A model generated the notes under the pieces. It did not search any database. It saw only the letters and a program-made list of their open reading frames with translations, and was not told the DNA's origin. From Chloroflexota bacterium (GTDB lineage: Bacteria > Chloroflexota > Anaerolineae > Anaerolineales > Anaerolineaceae): DNA of 64,000 bases. Position numbers and translations under genes: made by a program. Numbering within the stretch: position 1 is the stretch's first letter; each line of letters begins with the position of its first letter. Where the stretch lies: assembly GCA_012517865.1 (NCBI GenBank), contig JAAYUC010000008.1:1-64000 (forward strand), written 5' to 3'. Positions 1-9,655 of the stretch are shown piece after piece.

Positions 1-132
1 CACCCACAAGCAACTGACCTGCACCCTCCGCGGGTGTTCGAAGGCAGAAATAAGATATGCCCCCGGTAGGATTCACACCCACAAGCAACTGACCTGCACC
101 CTCCGCGGGTGTTCGAAGGCAGAAATAAGATA
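1..132 (-). repeat. 75-bp tandem repeats derived from the 3' half of tRNA-Arg
   Basis: Positions 1-66 and 76-141 are identical, giving a direct repeat of period 75 that runs off the left edge. Read on the minus strand, just downstream of tRNA-Arg, each unit holds an A/T-rich spacer, CTGC, the tRNA anticodon loop CTTCGAA, an inserted hairpin (CACCC-GCGGA-GGGTG), a stretch resembling the tRNA variable region, a T-arm-like segment (GTGGG / CCTAC stem) and the acceptor 3' strand CGGGGGCA. The acceptor 5' strand and D-arm are missing. The T-loop has drifted from TTCGAAT to TGTGAAT, but the T-stem still pairs. No terminator separates the units from the tRNA, so they could be co-transcribed. Function is unknown. 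Confidence 0.8.
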
Positions 133-205
133 TGCCCCCGGCGGGATTCGAACCCACAACCGACTGATTCGAAGTCAGGCACTCTATCCGTTGAGCTACG
201 GGGGC
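133..205 (-). tRNA. tRNA-Arg (anticodon TCG)
   Basis: The minus strand folds as a complete cloverleaf. The acceptor stem is GCCCCCG/CGGGGGC, the D-arm is GCTC...GAGT, the anticodon loop CTTCGAA places TCG at positions 34-36, and the T-arm is GTGGG-TTCGAAT-CCCGC with discriminator A. CCA is not encoded. The outermost anticodon-stem pair is a C-T mismatch. It would decode CGA and related arginine codons. Its 3' half is the source of the repeats at 1-132. Confidence 0.95.
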
Positions 206-526
206 GTATACGCTTTGCCTGGCAATCTCAGATTCCTAAAACACAGGCTGCAGTATTTTATCATCAATCATGTGCCTGGTACCGAATATTTCCCGTGTTT
301 GTTCATGTTCGCCACAGCGCAAATTTTCGCCCATCTCAGTTCCTGTTCCATCATGCTCTCCTGGGTGCGCAGCCTCCCTTTGGGACCATGAAAGGCAGTT
401 GACCGCAGGTCTCCCATGGTCTGAAAAAGTTGATTTGGAGACCTATCAGTCAGGCACCTCGCGCGGCCTGTGCCTGCGAGGCAGTGGATGGGTATGAGGA
501 CAGCGGCGGGAATTGATAAATAGAGT
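206..526. other. Intergenic stretch with no recognisable gene
   Basis: About 320 bases lie between tRNA-Arg and the terminator of the minus-strand hydrolase gene. Short open frames exist on the plus strand, but they run through the tRNA and repeats and lack ribosome binding sites. The only signal found is the possible tRNA-Arg promoter at 255-263. Confidence 0.6.
255..263 (-). promoter_or_regulatory. Extended -10 promoter element for tRNA-Arg
   Basis: The minus strand reads TGA-TAAAAT, a TGn extended -10. It would start transcription near 248 and leave a 5' leader of about 43 nt before the tRNA. No good -35 box is visible. The same TGn pattern recurs across the window. Confidence 0.35.
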
Positions 527-528
527 TT

Positions 529-572
529 AAAAATAAACAGCTGCTGCGTATAGGTAATATTGTGAGCAGCAG
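529..572 (-). terminator. Rho-independent terminator of the serine hydrolase gene
   Basis: CTGCTGC (541-547) pairs with GCAGCAG (566-572). On the minus strand the stem is followed by a T-rich run (complement of 529-538). It lies 6 bases past the stop of the 578-2062 gene. Confidence 0.6.
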
Positions 573-577
573 GATTT

Positions 578-2062
578 TTACTGATTTTGCAGATTGAAGT
601 AGTTGTAGGCTGCCGCGGAGAGCTTTGCCACCAGCAGGTTCACGGGGTCAAATACTGCCTGAACCGGGTGATGCGCGAAGACCGCCATGACATAATCTCC
701 GCCGGGAGTATTCACAATCCCCGCGTCCGCGATGGTGTGGATGTAGCCGTCATCCACCTCGTAGGCCCAGCCGTGCTTGTGCGCCACGGTCACATTGGCC
801 GGCACACCAGCCTGCAGCAGCACGCCGATGCGGTTCAAACCCAGGTATTCCACCATCATCCGGCATTCTTCCTGGGTAATTTCTCCGTTGAACACCAAGG
901 GCAGGGAGCCGCCGTAGTCTCTGGCGCAATAATAGATATCCTCCAGAAGCAGGCCCAAATCCTGCGGCGTGGTTTGGGCGTAGCGATCCGGTTCGGTGTT
1001 GTAGTCAAAGCGCTGGTTGGCAGGCGTCTTAAAGTTCTGGAGCAAGGGCGAACCGAGCGTGAAAAAACCGCCCCAAAAGGTGTTGGCCAGGCCGAGCGCC
1101 TGCATGTCCTTGGTGACGTCCAGCGGGGCGAAGGTGCTGCCAATCACGGCTTTTGCCAGCGCATCGGTCGAGTCGTTATCCGAGCGCTCCACCATCTGCT
1201 CCATCAGCGTCAGCACGGTTTCGTCGTATGGGCTGGAAAGCCGGCGGAACGCGGAAACGAGCACCGGGATTTTGATGGTGCTCCAGGAAGAATAGGCGAC
1301 ATTTACCGGCACTTCTTCGCCGGTCTTACTGTGCGTGAAATGGAGCAGAAGGCCGGTCTGCAGGTCCTTCAGGTACAGCTCTACCAGCCCATCAAAGGTC
1401 GACGCGTTGATGATGTCTTTGAGCATAATCTCAAGCAGGCTGATGGACGGCTTTGGGGCGCGGGTCTGACGGATTTCCAGGTTGACCGTGCGGTTCGCGT
1501 TGGACGCAAGGGCGGCATTGATGCGCTGCAGCGAGATGGTGTAATCCATCTCCGAACCGGAGACGCCGGGATAAAAACCGCTTTCGCCGGGGACGGGCAT
1601 GGCCGGGGTGGCTGGCACGTCGTACCTGACGGCGATTTCATTCTCGAGGAAGGCGATAACGCGTTCATCATCATAGACTGCGTCCAGCGGAATATCTTTG
1701 GAGCTGATGGGCTCGTTCCAGAGATATTTCCAGAAGCCGCTCCAGAAAGGCTCCGCCACGCGCTGTTTATCCGCGGCGGCCAGCATATTATCCAGTTTGA
1801 GGGCAAACCCTAAGGTAGCTGGGCGCACCTGTATACGGGCATCCGCGTAGCGCAGTTCAATGGGCGCGAGGTAGACCTGCACCAGGCGCTCCGAGGCTTC
1901 TTCGTAAGTCAGCCCGCCCACTGGCACGCCGGCCACCTTCAACCCGGTGGGGAAGGTTGCCCGCACGCGGGCGTATCGCACCAACTCAACGGTGGTGAGG
2001 AAGACAGTCATCAGGAGCGTAAAAATCGCTGCCCAACGGATAAGGGAAGACCTTTTGCGCAT
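578..2062 (-). CDS. Membrane-anchored serine hydrolase, class A beta-lactamase fold
   Basis: The protein has 494 residues. An N-terminal membrane anchor (about 9-29) is followed by a region resembling the peptidoglycan-binding (VanW-associated) domain, with the GLKVAGVPVGGLTYEEA pattern near 40-57. The C-terminal half has the three penicillin-binding motifs in order: S261-T-I-K264 (SxxK, nucleophile Ser261), SDN at 294-296, and K429-H-G431 (KTG equivalent). It probably acts outside the membrane on peptidoglycan or beta-lactams. The fold is clear, but whether it is a beta-lactamase or a D,D-peptidase cannot be settled here. It is a single gene, divergent from mtnA, with its own terminator. The size is large for a beta-lactamase because of the N-terminal domain. 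Confidence 0.8.
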   Translation of the reverse strand: MRKRSSLIRWAAIFTLLMTVFLTTVELVRYARVRATFPTGLKVAGVPVGGLTYEEASERLVQVYLAPIELRYADARIQVRPATLGFALKLDNMLAAADKQRVAEPFWSGFWKYLWNEPISSKDIPLDAVYDDERVIAFLENEIAVRYDVPATPAMPVPGESGFYPGVSGSEMDYTISLQRINAALASNANRTVNLEIRQTRAPKPSISLLEIMLKDIINASTFDGLVELYLKDLQTGLLLHFTHSKTGEEVPVNVAYSSWSTIKIPVLVSAFRRLSSPYDETVLTLMEQMVERSDNDSTDALAKAVIGSTFAPLDVTKDMQALGLANTFWGGFFTLGSPLLQNFKTPANQRFDYNTEPDRYAQTTPQDLGLLLEDIYYCARDYGGSLPLVFNGEITQEECRMMVEYLGLNRIGVLLQAGVPANVTVAHKHGWAYEVDDGYIHTIADAGIVNTPGGDYVMAVFAHHPVQAVFDPVNLLVAKLSAAAYNYFNLQNQ

Positions 2063-2123
2063 ACGGCTAGATTATAAACCGAGATGAAAAAATGCCAAAC
2101 GACTGATGAAGGAGCCAATGTTT

Positions 2124-2152
2124 TTGACATTCGGTGCATTAAATGATAGACT
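2124..2152 (+). promoter_or_regulatory. Promoter of the mtnA-ahcY operon
   Basis: TTGACA (2124-2129) is a perfect -35 box, followed by a 17-nt spacer and TAGACT (2147-2152). The -10 is preceded by TGA, giving an extended -10. Transcription would start near 2159, directly before a hairpin-plus-T-run. Confidence 0.65.
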
Positions 2153-2164
2153 ATATTTATTGAC

Positions 2165-2186
2165 AGCGCCGTGAGGGCGCTTTTTT
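2165..2186 (+). terminator. Terminator-like hairpin in the mtnA leader (possible attenuator)
   Basis: AGCGCC (2165-2170) pairs with GGCGCT (2176-2181) around a 5-nt loop and runs into six T residues. It sits between the promoter at 2124-2152 and the mtnA start at 2199. No plus-strand gene lies upstream that would need a terminator, so a leader attenuator is possible. Confidence 0.5.
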
Positions 2187-2198
2187 ATGGGAGTTTGG

Positions 2199-3254
2199 AT
2201 GCGGTCCATTCTTTGGGATGCGGAATCTCAGCAACTTAGAATCATCAACCAGCTGGCGCTGCCGGCTGAATTGCGCTACCTGGATTTAAAAACTTTTACA
2301 GAAACATTCGAAGCCATAAAGAACATGGCAGTGCGCGGGGCTCCGGCGATTGCCGTTTGCGGGGCTTTCGCGCTCTACTTTGCTGCCCGCGAGTCCGTAA
2401 CCCGGGACCCTGCCGCCCTGCTGGAAGCAACGCGGGACGCGCGCGAAGCGCTGCTGCGCCTGAGGCCAACCGCTGTGAATCTGCAGCAGGTTACTGGCCG
2501 GATACTTCAGCAGGCGAGCGCGCTGGAGGGTTCAGCGGACGATTTGAGAGCGCACTTGTTGGAGTTGGCCCAGGAAGCGGCAGAGCGCGCTGTTGAGACC
2601 AATCTCTTAATCGCGCGGTACGGCGCGGAACTGCTTCACGATGGCGATGAAATACTGCATCACTGCAATACCGGCGCGCTGGCAGCCGTTGATTACGGCA
2701 CCGCGCTGGGAGTCATCCGCATGGCGCACGAGCAGGGCAAACGCGTGCATGTTTATGTCACCGAGACTCGCCCCTGTCTGCAGGGTTCGCGGCTGACCGC
2801 CTGGGAGCTGCAGCAGTACGGCATTCCTTACGATATCGTGGTGGATTCCGCGGCGGGATACCTGCTTCGAACGGGAAAAGTGGACCGCGTGCTGTTTGGC
2901 GCGGACCGTGTGGCAGCCAACGGCGATGTGGTCAACAAAGTCGGCACCTACTTGCTGGCTTTGGCGGCGTATGATAACGGCATTCCCGCGTACTCCGCTT
3001 TCCCGCTGGATTCGGTGGATTTTGACAGCCCCAGCGCGGAGGCCATTCCCATAGAAGAACGCGACCCCTCGGAAGTTCTCGCGCTGACCTATCGGGGTCT
3101 GCCAGCCGCTCCGGAAGGCGCGCGCGCCCGCAATTACGCCTTCGACGTGACCCCGCACCGCTTGCTCTCCGGATTAATCACGGACAGAGGCATTTTGTAT
3201 CCGCCTTTCTTTAGAAATCTTTCCGTTCTAAAGCCGCATGGGAGGGAAGAATGA
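2199..3254 (+). CDS. mtnA: S-methyl-5-thioribose-1-phosphate isomerase
   Basis: It converts 5-methylthioribose-1-phosphate to methylthioribulose-1-phosphate in the methionine salvage pathway. From the start at 2199 it is 351 residues, the usual family length. The N-terminal RSILWDAE and the substrate segment AVRGAPAIAV are typical. The catalytic pair is Cys156 in HCNTGALA and Asp236 in FGADRVAANGDVVNKVGT. An in-frame ATG at 2187 exists, but GGGAG at 2189-2193 is a good ribosome binding site for 2199. The gene opens a three-gene operon, and its stop overlaps the next start (ATGA). The eIF2B-related family is well defined, and the conserved motifs favour the isomerase over a translation factor homologue. 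Confidence 0.93.
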   Translation: MRSILWDAESQQLRIINQLALPAELRYLDLKTFTETFEAIKNMAVRGAPAIAVCGAFALYFAARESVTRDPAALLEATRDAREALLRLRPTAVNLQQVTGRILQQASALEGSADDLRAHLLELAQEAAERAVETNLLIARYGAELLHDGDEILHHCNTGALAAVDYGTALGVIRMAHEQGKRVHVYVTETRPCLQGSRLTAWELQQYGIPYDIVVDSAAGYLLRTGKVDRVLFGADRVAANGDVVNKVGTYLLALAAYDNGIPAYSAFPLDSVDFDSPSAEAIPIEERDPSEVLALTYRGLPAAPEGARARNYAFDVTPHRLLSGLITDRGILYPPFFRNLSVLKPHGREE

Positions 3255-4216
3255 AAATCGTACTGACAGGTTCTATCGCCTTTGACTATCTGATGCGCTT
3301 TCCGGGCTATTTTAAGGACCACATTCTGCCGGAGCATCTGGAGAAAATTAGCCTTTCATTTCTGGTGGAGGATATGGTCCGGCAGTATGGGGGCGTGGGA
3401 GCCAATATCGCTTACACGCTGGCGCTGCTGGGGGAAAAACCGCTGCTCTTCTCCACAGCCGGGCAGGATTTTCCGGAATACGGCCGGCGGTTGGAACAGA
3501 TTGGGGTGGATGTCAGCGGTGTGCGCGTGAGTGACACCAAATTCACCGCTTCATTCTTTGTCAATACCGACCTCTCGAACGCGCAAATCGCCTCGTTTTA
3601 TACCGGCGCGATGGCAGACGCGGCCGATTTACCGCTCACAGAAGCGCGCACGCAGCCCGGGGATTATGTGGTCAACTCGCCCAGCGACCCGCGCGCGATG
3701 GCTCGTTACATCAAAGAAGCCAAAGAACTCGGTTTGCGCTCCATCTTCGACCCTGGGCAGCAAATCATTCGCATGGACGGGGACGCGCTGCGCGAGGGCA
3801 TTCTGAACGCGCACGGGCTGTTTGTGAACGAATACGAATTTGAACTGCTGCAAAAACATACCGGCCTGAGCGCTGAGGATATCCTTTGCCATCCGGAGTT
3901 TACTGTCATCACCCTCGGCCGCGACGGAGCGCGGGTTCACACCTGCCGCGAAGACCTGCATGTACCCATCATTGATGACGCCCCTGTGGTCGATCCTACC
4001 GGCGTGGGAGACGCTTTCCGGGCGGGATTCTTGTTTGCCTATCTGCGAGGCAAGAGCATGCGCTTATGCGGCGAAATGGGGACAGTGGCCGCGGCTTACT
4101 GCATCGCGCGCAACGGCACGCAAAATCATACATTCACGCTGGAGGAATTCATCGCGTATTACCGACAGCATTTTGACGATCAGGGAGAGTTAGACAACCT
4201 GAGCAAGAAAGAATAA
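3251..4216 (+). CDS. PfkB-family sugar/nucleoside kinase, probably adenosine kinase
   Basis: This 321-residue ribokinase-fold protein begins MKIVLTGSIAFDYLM. It has a GGVGANIAY glycine-rich segment near 47-55 and the PfkB signature DPTGVGDAF at 248-256, with Asp254 as the catalytic base. It overlaps mtnA by four bases and is followed 14 bases later by ahcY. Adenosylhomocysteinase releases adenosine, which must be removed to drive the reaction, so phosphorylation of adenosine is the most economical role. That substrate assignment comes from context. Other nucleosides or sugars are not excluded by the motifs. Confidence 0.75.
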   Translation: MKIVLTGSIAFDYLMRFPGYFKDHILPEHLEKISLSFLVEDMVRQYGGVGANIAYTLALLGEKPLLFSTAGQDFPEYGRRLEQIGVDVSGVRVSDTKFTASFFVNTDLSNAQIASFYTGAMADAADLPLTEARTQPGDYVVNSPSDPRAMARYIKEAKELGLRSIFDPGQQIIRMDGDALREGILNAHGLFVNEYEFELLQKHTGLSAEDILCHPEFTVITLGRDGARVHTCREDLHVPIIDDAPVVDPTGVGDAFRAGFLFAYLRGKSMRLCGEMGTVAAAYCIARNGTQNHTFTLEEFIAYYRQHFDDQGELDNLSKKE

Positions 4217-4230
4217 GTTACGGAGAATAA

Positions 4231-5490
<1,260 letters not shown>

Positions 5491-5507
5491 ACTTCCCTGA
5501 AATCAAC

Positions 5508-5539
5508 AAAAAAAGAACCACCGCTGTGGTTCTTTTTTT
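5508..5539 (+). terminator. Bidirectional rho-independent terminator after ahcY
   Basis: AAAGAACCAC and GTGGTTCTTT form a perfect stem around CGCT, with A-run before and T-run after. It can therefore end transcription from ahcY and from the minus-strand block to its right. Confidence 0.9.
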
Positions 5540-5796
5540 GTTGCTGCCGCGGCGCGGCTGACCATACATGCTTGATGGCTGGTTTGCCATCCGTCCCTGA
5601 TGGGAGAGTAGTGGCGCGGTTTGGGAGTGGATGAGAACAGCGCCGGGATTCTCAGCGGCCGGCGCAATCCGGAAAACTGACAGTGGCATTCTTGCCTGCC
5701 GCCAACCGGAAAATTCAAAAGATGAAGATGATGACCAGGACCAACAGCGTAATTGCAGACTTCGCAGGTGCTGCCGCGAAGAGGCGCTCCTGGGGT

Positions 5797-6042
5797 CTAT
5801 TTGTGTTTGAACGCCCTCAGCACAATCAGCAGAATCAGCGCGCCTACAAGGGAAGCGAGCACATTTCCAATCCAACCGCTTGAGGACACATTGAGCAGGC
5901 TGAACAGCCAGCCGCCAATATACCCGCCAATGACGCCGATAATGACCTTGAACAGGAAGTTGACTTCAATCCCTTTGATGAGGAAATCAGCCAGAACACC
6001 GGCTATCGCGCCGACAACCAATCTGACAATAATATCCGTCAT
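5797..6042 (-). CDS. GlsB/YeaQ/YmgE-like small membrane protein
   Basis: The 81 residues form three hydrophobic segments (about 7-25, 29-48 and 57-77) rich in glycine: VVGAIAGVLADFL, IIGVIGGYIGGWLF and VLASLVGALILLIVL. This matches the transglycosylase-associated (GlsB/YeaQ) family, which is linked to general stress but has no established biochemical role. An AAGGTGAGAA ribosome binding site precedes the ATG. It lies downstream of recA on the same strand, about 70 bases away. Confidence 0.75.
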   Translation of the reverse strand: MTDIIVRLVVGAIAGVLADFLIKGIEVNFLFKVIIGVIGGYIGGWLFSLLNVSSSGWIGNVLASLVGALILLIVLRAFKHK

Positions 6043-6115
6043 TTCTCACCTTTCTTTTCCGCGGATTGGCAGGTCAGGCCTGCCAGCGGGGCCTGCCCGC
6101 TGAACGCGTCCAGGA

Positions 6116-7216
6116 TTAATAGTCCTCACCTTCGGCGCTGGTTTCTTCGCCCGAATCCCAACTGCCGGTAATGTTATCCACGCTGCCGAGGGAGCGGATG
6201 GTATTTTCGATTTCTTTCATCAGTTCCGGGTTCTGATTGAGGAAGTTTTTGGAAGCTTCCCGACCCTGACCCAACCGGCTGTCTTTGTAAGAGTAGAAGG
6301 AGCCGCGCTTTTCGACCACTTCCAGGCTGGTCGCCAGGTCCAGGATATCGCCGGCTTTGGAGATGCCTTCGTTATACATGATGTCAAATTCGGCGGTGCG
6401 GAAAGGCGCTGCCACTTTATTCTTCACAACCCGCACGCGCACGCGGTTGCCAACAATTTCCGCGCCAACCTTAATGGACTGCACTCTGCGGACGTCCAGG
6501 CGCACGGAAGCGTAAAACTTGAGCGCCATGCCGCCAGTGGTGGTTTCGGGGCTGCCAAACATGACGCCGATTTTTTGCCGCAGCTGGTTGGTAAACACCA
6601 CAGCGGTTTTGGTCTGGTTAATCGCACCGGAAAGCTTGCGCAGCGCCTGAGACATCAAGCGGGCCTGCACGCCCATGGTAGGGTCGCCCATGTCGCCTTC
6701 AATCTCGGAGCGGGGAACCAAGGCTGCGACGGAATCCACCACCACAAGATCTACCGCGCCGGAGCGCACCAGGGTCTCGGCAATTTCCAGAGCCTGCTCG
6801 CCGGTGTCTGGTTGGGAAATTAACAGCTGGTCGATATTGACACCACAGCGGGCGGCGTAGACCGGATCAAGCGCGTGTTCCATATCAATAAAAGCCGCTG
6901 TGCCTCCGCGCTGCTGGCATTCAGCCACAATGTGCTGGCAGATTGTGGTCTTCCCGGAGGATTCCGGGCCGAAGATTTCGGTGATGCGGGCTTTGGGGAT
7001 GCCGCCAACCCCAAGAGCCAGGTCCAGGGAAAGCGACCCGGTCGGAATGGCCTCGACCTGCATCTGGTGGGCTTCACCCAGGCGCATGATGCTGCCCTCT
7101 CCGTAGCGTTTTACAATGTCGTTTAAGGCCTTATCCAAAACGGCTTTCTTAGCCTCGTTGATGTTTGGGTCTGAGGAGGAAATGGGTTGGGAGGAAGTAC
7201 TTTTTTTGGCGGGCAT
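6116..7216 (-). CDS. recA: Recombinase RecA
   Basis: RecA forms ATP-dependent filaments on single-stranded DNA, promotes strand exchange and activates LexA self-cleavage. From the ATG at 7216 it is 366 residues. The Walker A motif GPESSGKT is at 83-90, followed by [24 protein letters not shown] and the loop [19 protein letters not shown]. The C-terminal end is acidic, as usual. The frame is open 30 codons further upstream, but that would run through the promoter. GGAG lies 7 bases before ATG 7216, and MPAKK is a normal RecA beginning. A promoter with an SOS-like operator lies just upstream. Confidence 0.97.
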   Translation of the reverse strand: MPAKKSTSSQPISSSDPNINEAKKAVLDKALNDIVKRYGEGSIMRLGEAHQMQVEAIPTGSLSLDLALGVGGIPKARITEIFGPESSGKTTICQHIVAECQQRGGTAAFIDMEHALDPVYAARCGVNIDQLLISQPDTGEQALEIAETLVRSGAVDLVVVDSVAALVPRSEIEGDMGDPTMGVQARLMSQALRKLSGAINQTKTAVVFTNQLRQKIGVMFGSPETTTGGMALKFYASVRLDVRRVQSIKVGAEIVGNRVRVRVVKNKVAAPFRTAEFDIMYNEGISKAGDILDLATSLEVVEKRGSFYSYKDSRLGQGREASKNFLNQNPELMKEIENTIRSLGSVDNITGSWDSGEETSAEGEDY

Positions 7217-7253
7217 AATATCTCCAATGGATTTGAGGCTGATTCCTACACTA

Positions 7254-7281
7254 AATATAGCACAATTGTTCGACCTGTCAA
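7254..7281 (-). promoter_or_regulatory. recA promoter with embedded LexA-like (SOS) box
   Basis: On the minus strand TTGACA (7281-7276), a 16-nt spacer and TATATT (7259-7254) form a strong promoter, with TGC just before the -10. Between the boxes lies CGAAC-AATT-GTGCT (7272-7259). This matches the left half and spacing of the CGAAC-N4-GTTCG operator used by LexA of many Gram-positive-type bacteria, with a weaker right half. The position is ideal for repression. Confidence 0.65.
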
Positions 7282-7284
7282 GAC

Positions 7285-8604
7285 TCAGGGGCTGATGCGC
7301 CGGCATTCCATATAAAAGCGTTTATCTTTAGCGTGCCCCATCGAAAACGTTTTCCGCGGCAGAGCGCCGTCCACGAGGACGGTTTTAAAGAATGAATCTT
7401 TGGCAATTGGCGGGAGGTAAAACCCAAAATTGTCCCGCTGCCCGCCCAGCTCACGGACGGTTTCATCGCCGTGGACGTAATCTATTCTCGTCTCCGGATG
7501 GTTTTGGAGGTAGGCATCCAGATACTCCTGCAGGCTTCCAACAGGGAGATTGTGGCTTGGGTGGGTAAGCTCCATCACAGAAAAGCCCTGGTGGCTGATG
7601 CACCCGATTCGCTGAGTGTTTGGCTGCTGGCTCAGTACCGCCTGCGTCATCTGCTCAAAAGTCAGGCTTTCGGTGAATTGAATATGAGGGCTGAAGGCCT
7701 GCTCAATCTGCCGCATAAAATCGGGCTGAACATTAAAGAGCACCCGATGAATAGCCTCAAAGATAATCGCGGGGTCGTGGAGGTTGACAATTTCAACCAA
7801 GGCGTAACGCGCCGGATGGTCTGGTCCTGCTGTAGGCTTAAGCTCTTCCCAAATGGCTTTTGCCGTGGCGAGGGAATGATTCCCATCCCCCATGGCGAAC
7901 AGCAGCGGGGGCGTGCCCGCGGGAAGCTGATATTTGGAAGCAAAAAGCTCAGGTTCAATCAGAGCATTCAGTCCAGCAAAAACGCTTTCAATGAGTTCTG
8001 GTTCAGAAACCAGTCGCCCCTGCAGGCGGCCGCTGCCAAACATTAACTCGAAATCATAGCAGAGCGGCAAGCGCGCTTTTACTTCAACGACTTTGCTTAA
8101 AACCTGAAATTCTGGGTCGTCGTACAGCACCAGAATGTGGGGCAGTTCAAGCGGAGCGCCGCGCCGCACTTGCATGCGCGGCGGAAGACGGTCCAGAATT
8201 GTGCCTTCGGTGGCTCGAATCAGGGTCTGAGAACCTTTGTTGTAATCATAGGTTTCCAGGTCCAGCGCCACCATAAGGCCGGTCTGGACCTGACCGGAAT
8301 GCTCGCGTTCCACCAGAATGAAGCCGTCATGGGCTTCAAAAATGCCCGCTCTAAGGTACTCACGCATCGCGTTTTGGGTCGCGGCAATCCGTTCCTGCAC
8401 ATCCGGGCTGTGCAGCCAGACCTCCGGCAGAATCATACGCAGCGTGGATGGAGCCTCACCTACGAACTCACTGACGCGCTGCCAGTATTCGGGTTGTGAA
8501 GTGAATTGGTCGCACGCGATAACTGCCCAGCGCGTAAGGTCCACAGATTTGCCGGGCAGCAAAATTTGCGGGACTTTGACGCCAATTTTTTCTGAATAAT
8601 CCAT
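7285..8604 (-). CDS. DUF1015 family protein
   Basis: This 439-residue soluble protein has the DUF1015 pattern. The N-terminus is [34 protein letters not shown] central [22 protein letters not shown] follows, and the core [20 protein letters not shown] lies in the middle. The family is often annotated as an uncharacterised serine kinase-like protein (SerK-related), but motifs alone do not prove that here. It lies 68 bases upstream of recA on the same strand, and the recA promoter follows its stop. Confidence 0.85.
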   Translation of the reverse strand: MDYSEKIGVKVPQILLPGKSVDLTRWAVIACDQFTSQPEYWQRVSEFVGEAPSTLRMILPEVWLHSPDVQERIAATQNAMREYLRAGIFEAHDGFILVEREHSGQVQTGLMVALDLETYDYNKGSQTLIRATEGTILDRLPPRMQVRRGAPLELPHILVLYDDPEFQVLSKVVEVKARLPLCYDFELMFGSGRLQGRLVSEPELIESVFAGLNALIEPELFASKYQLPAGTPPLLFAMGDGNHSLATAKAIWEELKPTAGPDHPARYALVEIVNLHDPAIIFEAIHRVLFNVQPDFMRQIEQAFSPHIQFTESLTFEQMTQAVLSQQPNTQRIGCISHQGFSVMELTHPSHNLPVGSLQEYLDAYLQNHPETRIDYVHGDETVRELGGQRDNFGFYLPPIAKDSFFKTVLVDGALPRKTFSMGHAKDKRFYMECRRISP

Positions 8605-8653
8605 CGGGAACCCCTTTTCGTAAGAGATATCCCAATTGTATCAGAGAAAGATT

Positions 8654-9502
8654 TCAGGCGAGGAAAGACAGGCCAATCGTGCCGTTGCCGACATGGCATC
8701 CAAGCACAGCGCTGAGGTCAGTGACCAATTCCTCTTCAATCTGGAAGCGCTTATGCGCTTCTTCCCGCAGCTCTTCAACAGCTTCACGGGCGTCCGCGGA
8801 TACCAGACCCAGAAATTCTATTTTTCCATGCGGTCCGACGGTCTGTTCCGCCAATTCCAGCAGCCGTTGGTGGGCCTTGCGGGAAGTTCGGACGCGTTCC
8901 ACGGGAATAATCACGCCGTCTTTCAATTCAAGGATTGGTTTAAGGTTGAGCGCGGTACCAAGGAAAGCGGCAGCGGTATTGATTCGCCCGCCCTTGTGGA
9001 GATATTCGAGAGTTTCGACCGCGAAGTAGACCTTGGTTCTGCTAGCAACGTCTTTGGCGATGTTGGAGCATTCCAGCAAAGTCGCTCCTTTCAGGGCGGC
9101 CCTGGCTGCCTTGATGACAATCGCGCTCAGCGGAACGGACGCGAAGAGCGTATCCAGGATTTCAATTCGGCCGGTAGGGAATTGCGCGGCGGCCATCATG
9201 GCTGAATAATACGTCCCCGAAAGCCTGGAAGATAAGGGCAGGGTCAGGATATCGTAATCCTGGCTGAGAAGCTTCTCAAAAACATCAGCAAAGGCCGCGG
9301 CGCTTGGCTGGGAGGTTGTGGGAAGCGTTTTGGAGGACGCCAGCTTTTTATAAAATTCAGCGGGTGTAATATCGACGAAATCGACGTAATTGGTGCCGTC
9401 CCAATGGATGTTGAGCGGAACGATGCTCAGCTTCAGTTCTTCGATCATAGAAGCGGGGAAGGCGCCGGTGCTGTCTGTAACAATGGCTACTTTTCTGGAC
9501 AT
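8654..9502 (-). CDS. DegV family fatty-acid-binding protein
   Basis: The protein has 282 residues. The N-terminal VAIVTDSTGAFP, the middle TTSQPSAAAF, SSRLSGTYYSA and the helix VETLEYLHKGGRI are the usual DegV landmarks. DegV proteins bind acyl chains, and some (FakB) present fatty acids to a FakA kinase; no fakA is in the window. The ATG at 9502 is chosen because GAGGTG lies 6 bases upstream. The GTG at 9511 is part of that ribosome binding site. It stands alone between DUF1015 and the divergent ffh. Confidence 0.88.
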   Translation of the reverse strand: MSRKVAIVTDSTGAFPASMIEELKLSIVPLNIHWDGTNYVDFVDITPAEFYKKLASSKTLPTTSQPSAAAFADVFEKLLSQDYDILTLPLSSRLSGTYYSAMMAAAQFPTGRIEILDTLFASVPLSAIVIKAARAALKGATLLECSNIAKDVASRTKVYFAVETLEYLHKGGRINTAAAFLGTALNLKPILELKDGVIIPVERVRTSRKAHQRLLELAEQTVGPHGKIEFLGLVSADAREAVEELREEAHKRFQIEEELVTDLSAVLGCHVGNGTIGLSFLA

Positions 9503-9591
9503 GGAATTCACCTCGTTAATGAAGAATAACTACATGCTTTTCTTAACACCGGCCGCAATGAATAGTTTCTGAAGCAGAACCTCAGCAGCGC

Positions 9592-9621
9592 TTGTTATTC
9601 CCACCCCTCATGAGGTATGAT
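9592..9621 (+). promoter_or_regulatory. Promoter of the ffh-rpsP operon
   Basis: TTGTTA (9592-9597), an 18-nt spacer and TATGAT (9616-9621) form a plausible promoter. The ATG at 9617 falls inside the -10 box, which argues for the later ffh start at 9656. Confidence 0.5.
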
Positions 9622-9655
9622 ATATGACCGTGTAGAAAAACAGATTGGTTTTGAT

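Noticed and set aside
1..141. CRISPR-like array at the left edge
   Set aside because: The units are contiguous without spacers, are homologous to the adjacent tRNA, and no cas genes are present.
109..402. Short plus-strand frame running through the tRNA-Arg repeats
   Set aside because: It encodes the tRNA and its repeat in reverse and has no ribosome binding site.
587..1813. A 408-codon open frame on the plus strand opposite the serine hydrolase gene
   Set aside because: It is a reverse-frame shadow of a protein with clear SxxK, SDN and KxG motifs, has no ribosome binding site and shows no recognisable domain.
2063..2198. SAM riboswitch upstream of mtnA
   Set aside because: After the predicted start only about 40 bases remain, too short for known SAM aptamers; only a simple hairpin is present.
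5683..5796. Small hydrophobic peptide (LLVLVIIFIF end) downstream of the GlsB-like gene on the minus strand
   Set aside because: The frame has no usable start codon with a ribosome binding site before the hydrophobic part.
9617..9655. N-terminal extension of Ffh from the ATG at 9617
   Set aside because: That ATG lies within the predicted -10 box, and the extra residues do not resemble Ffh.
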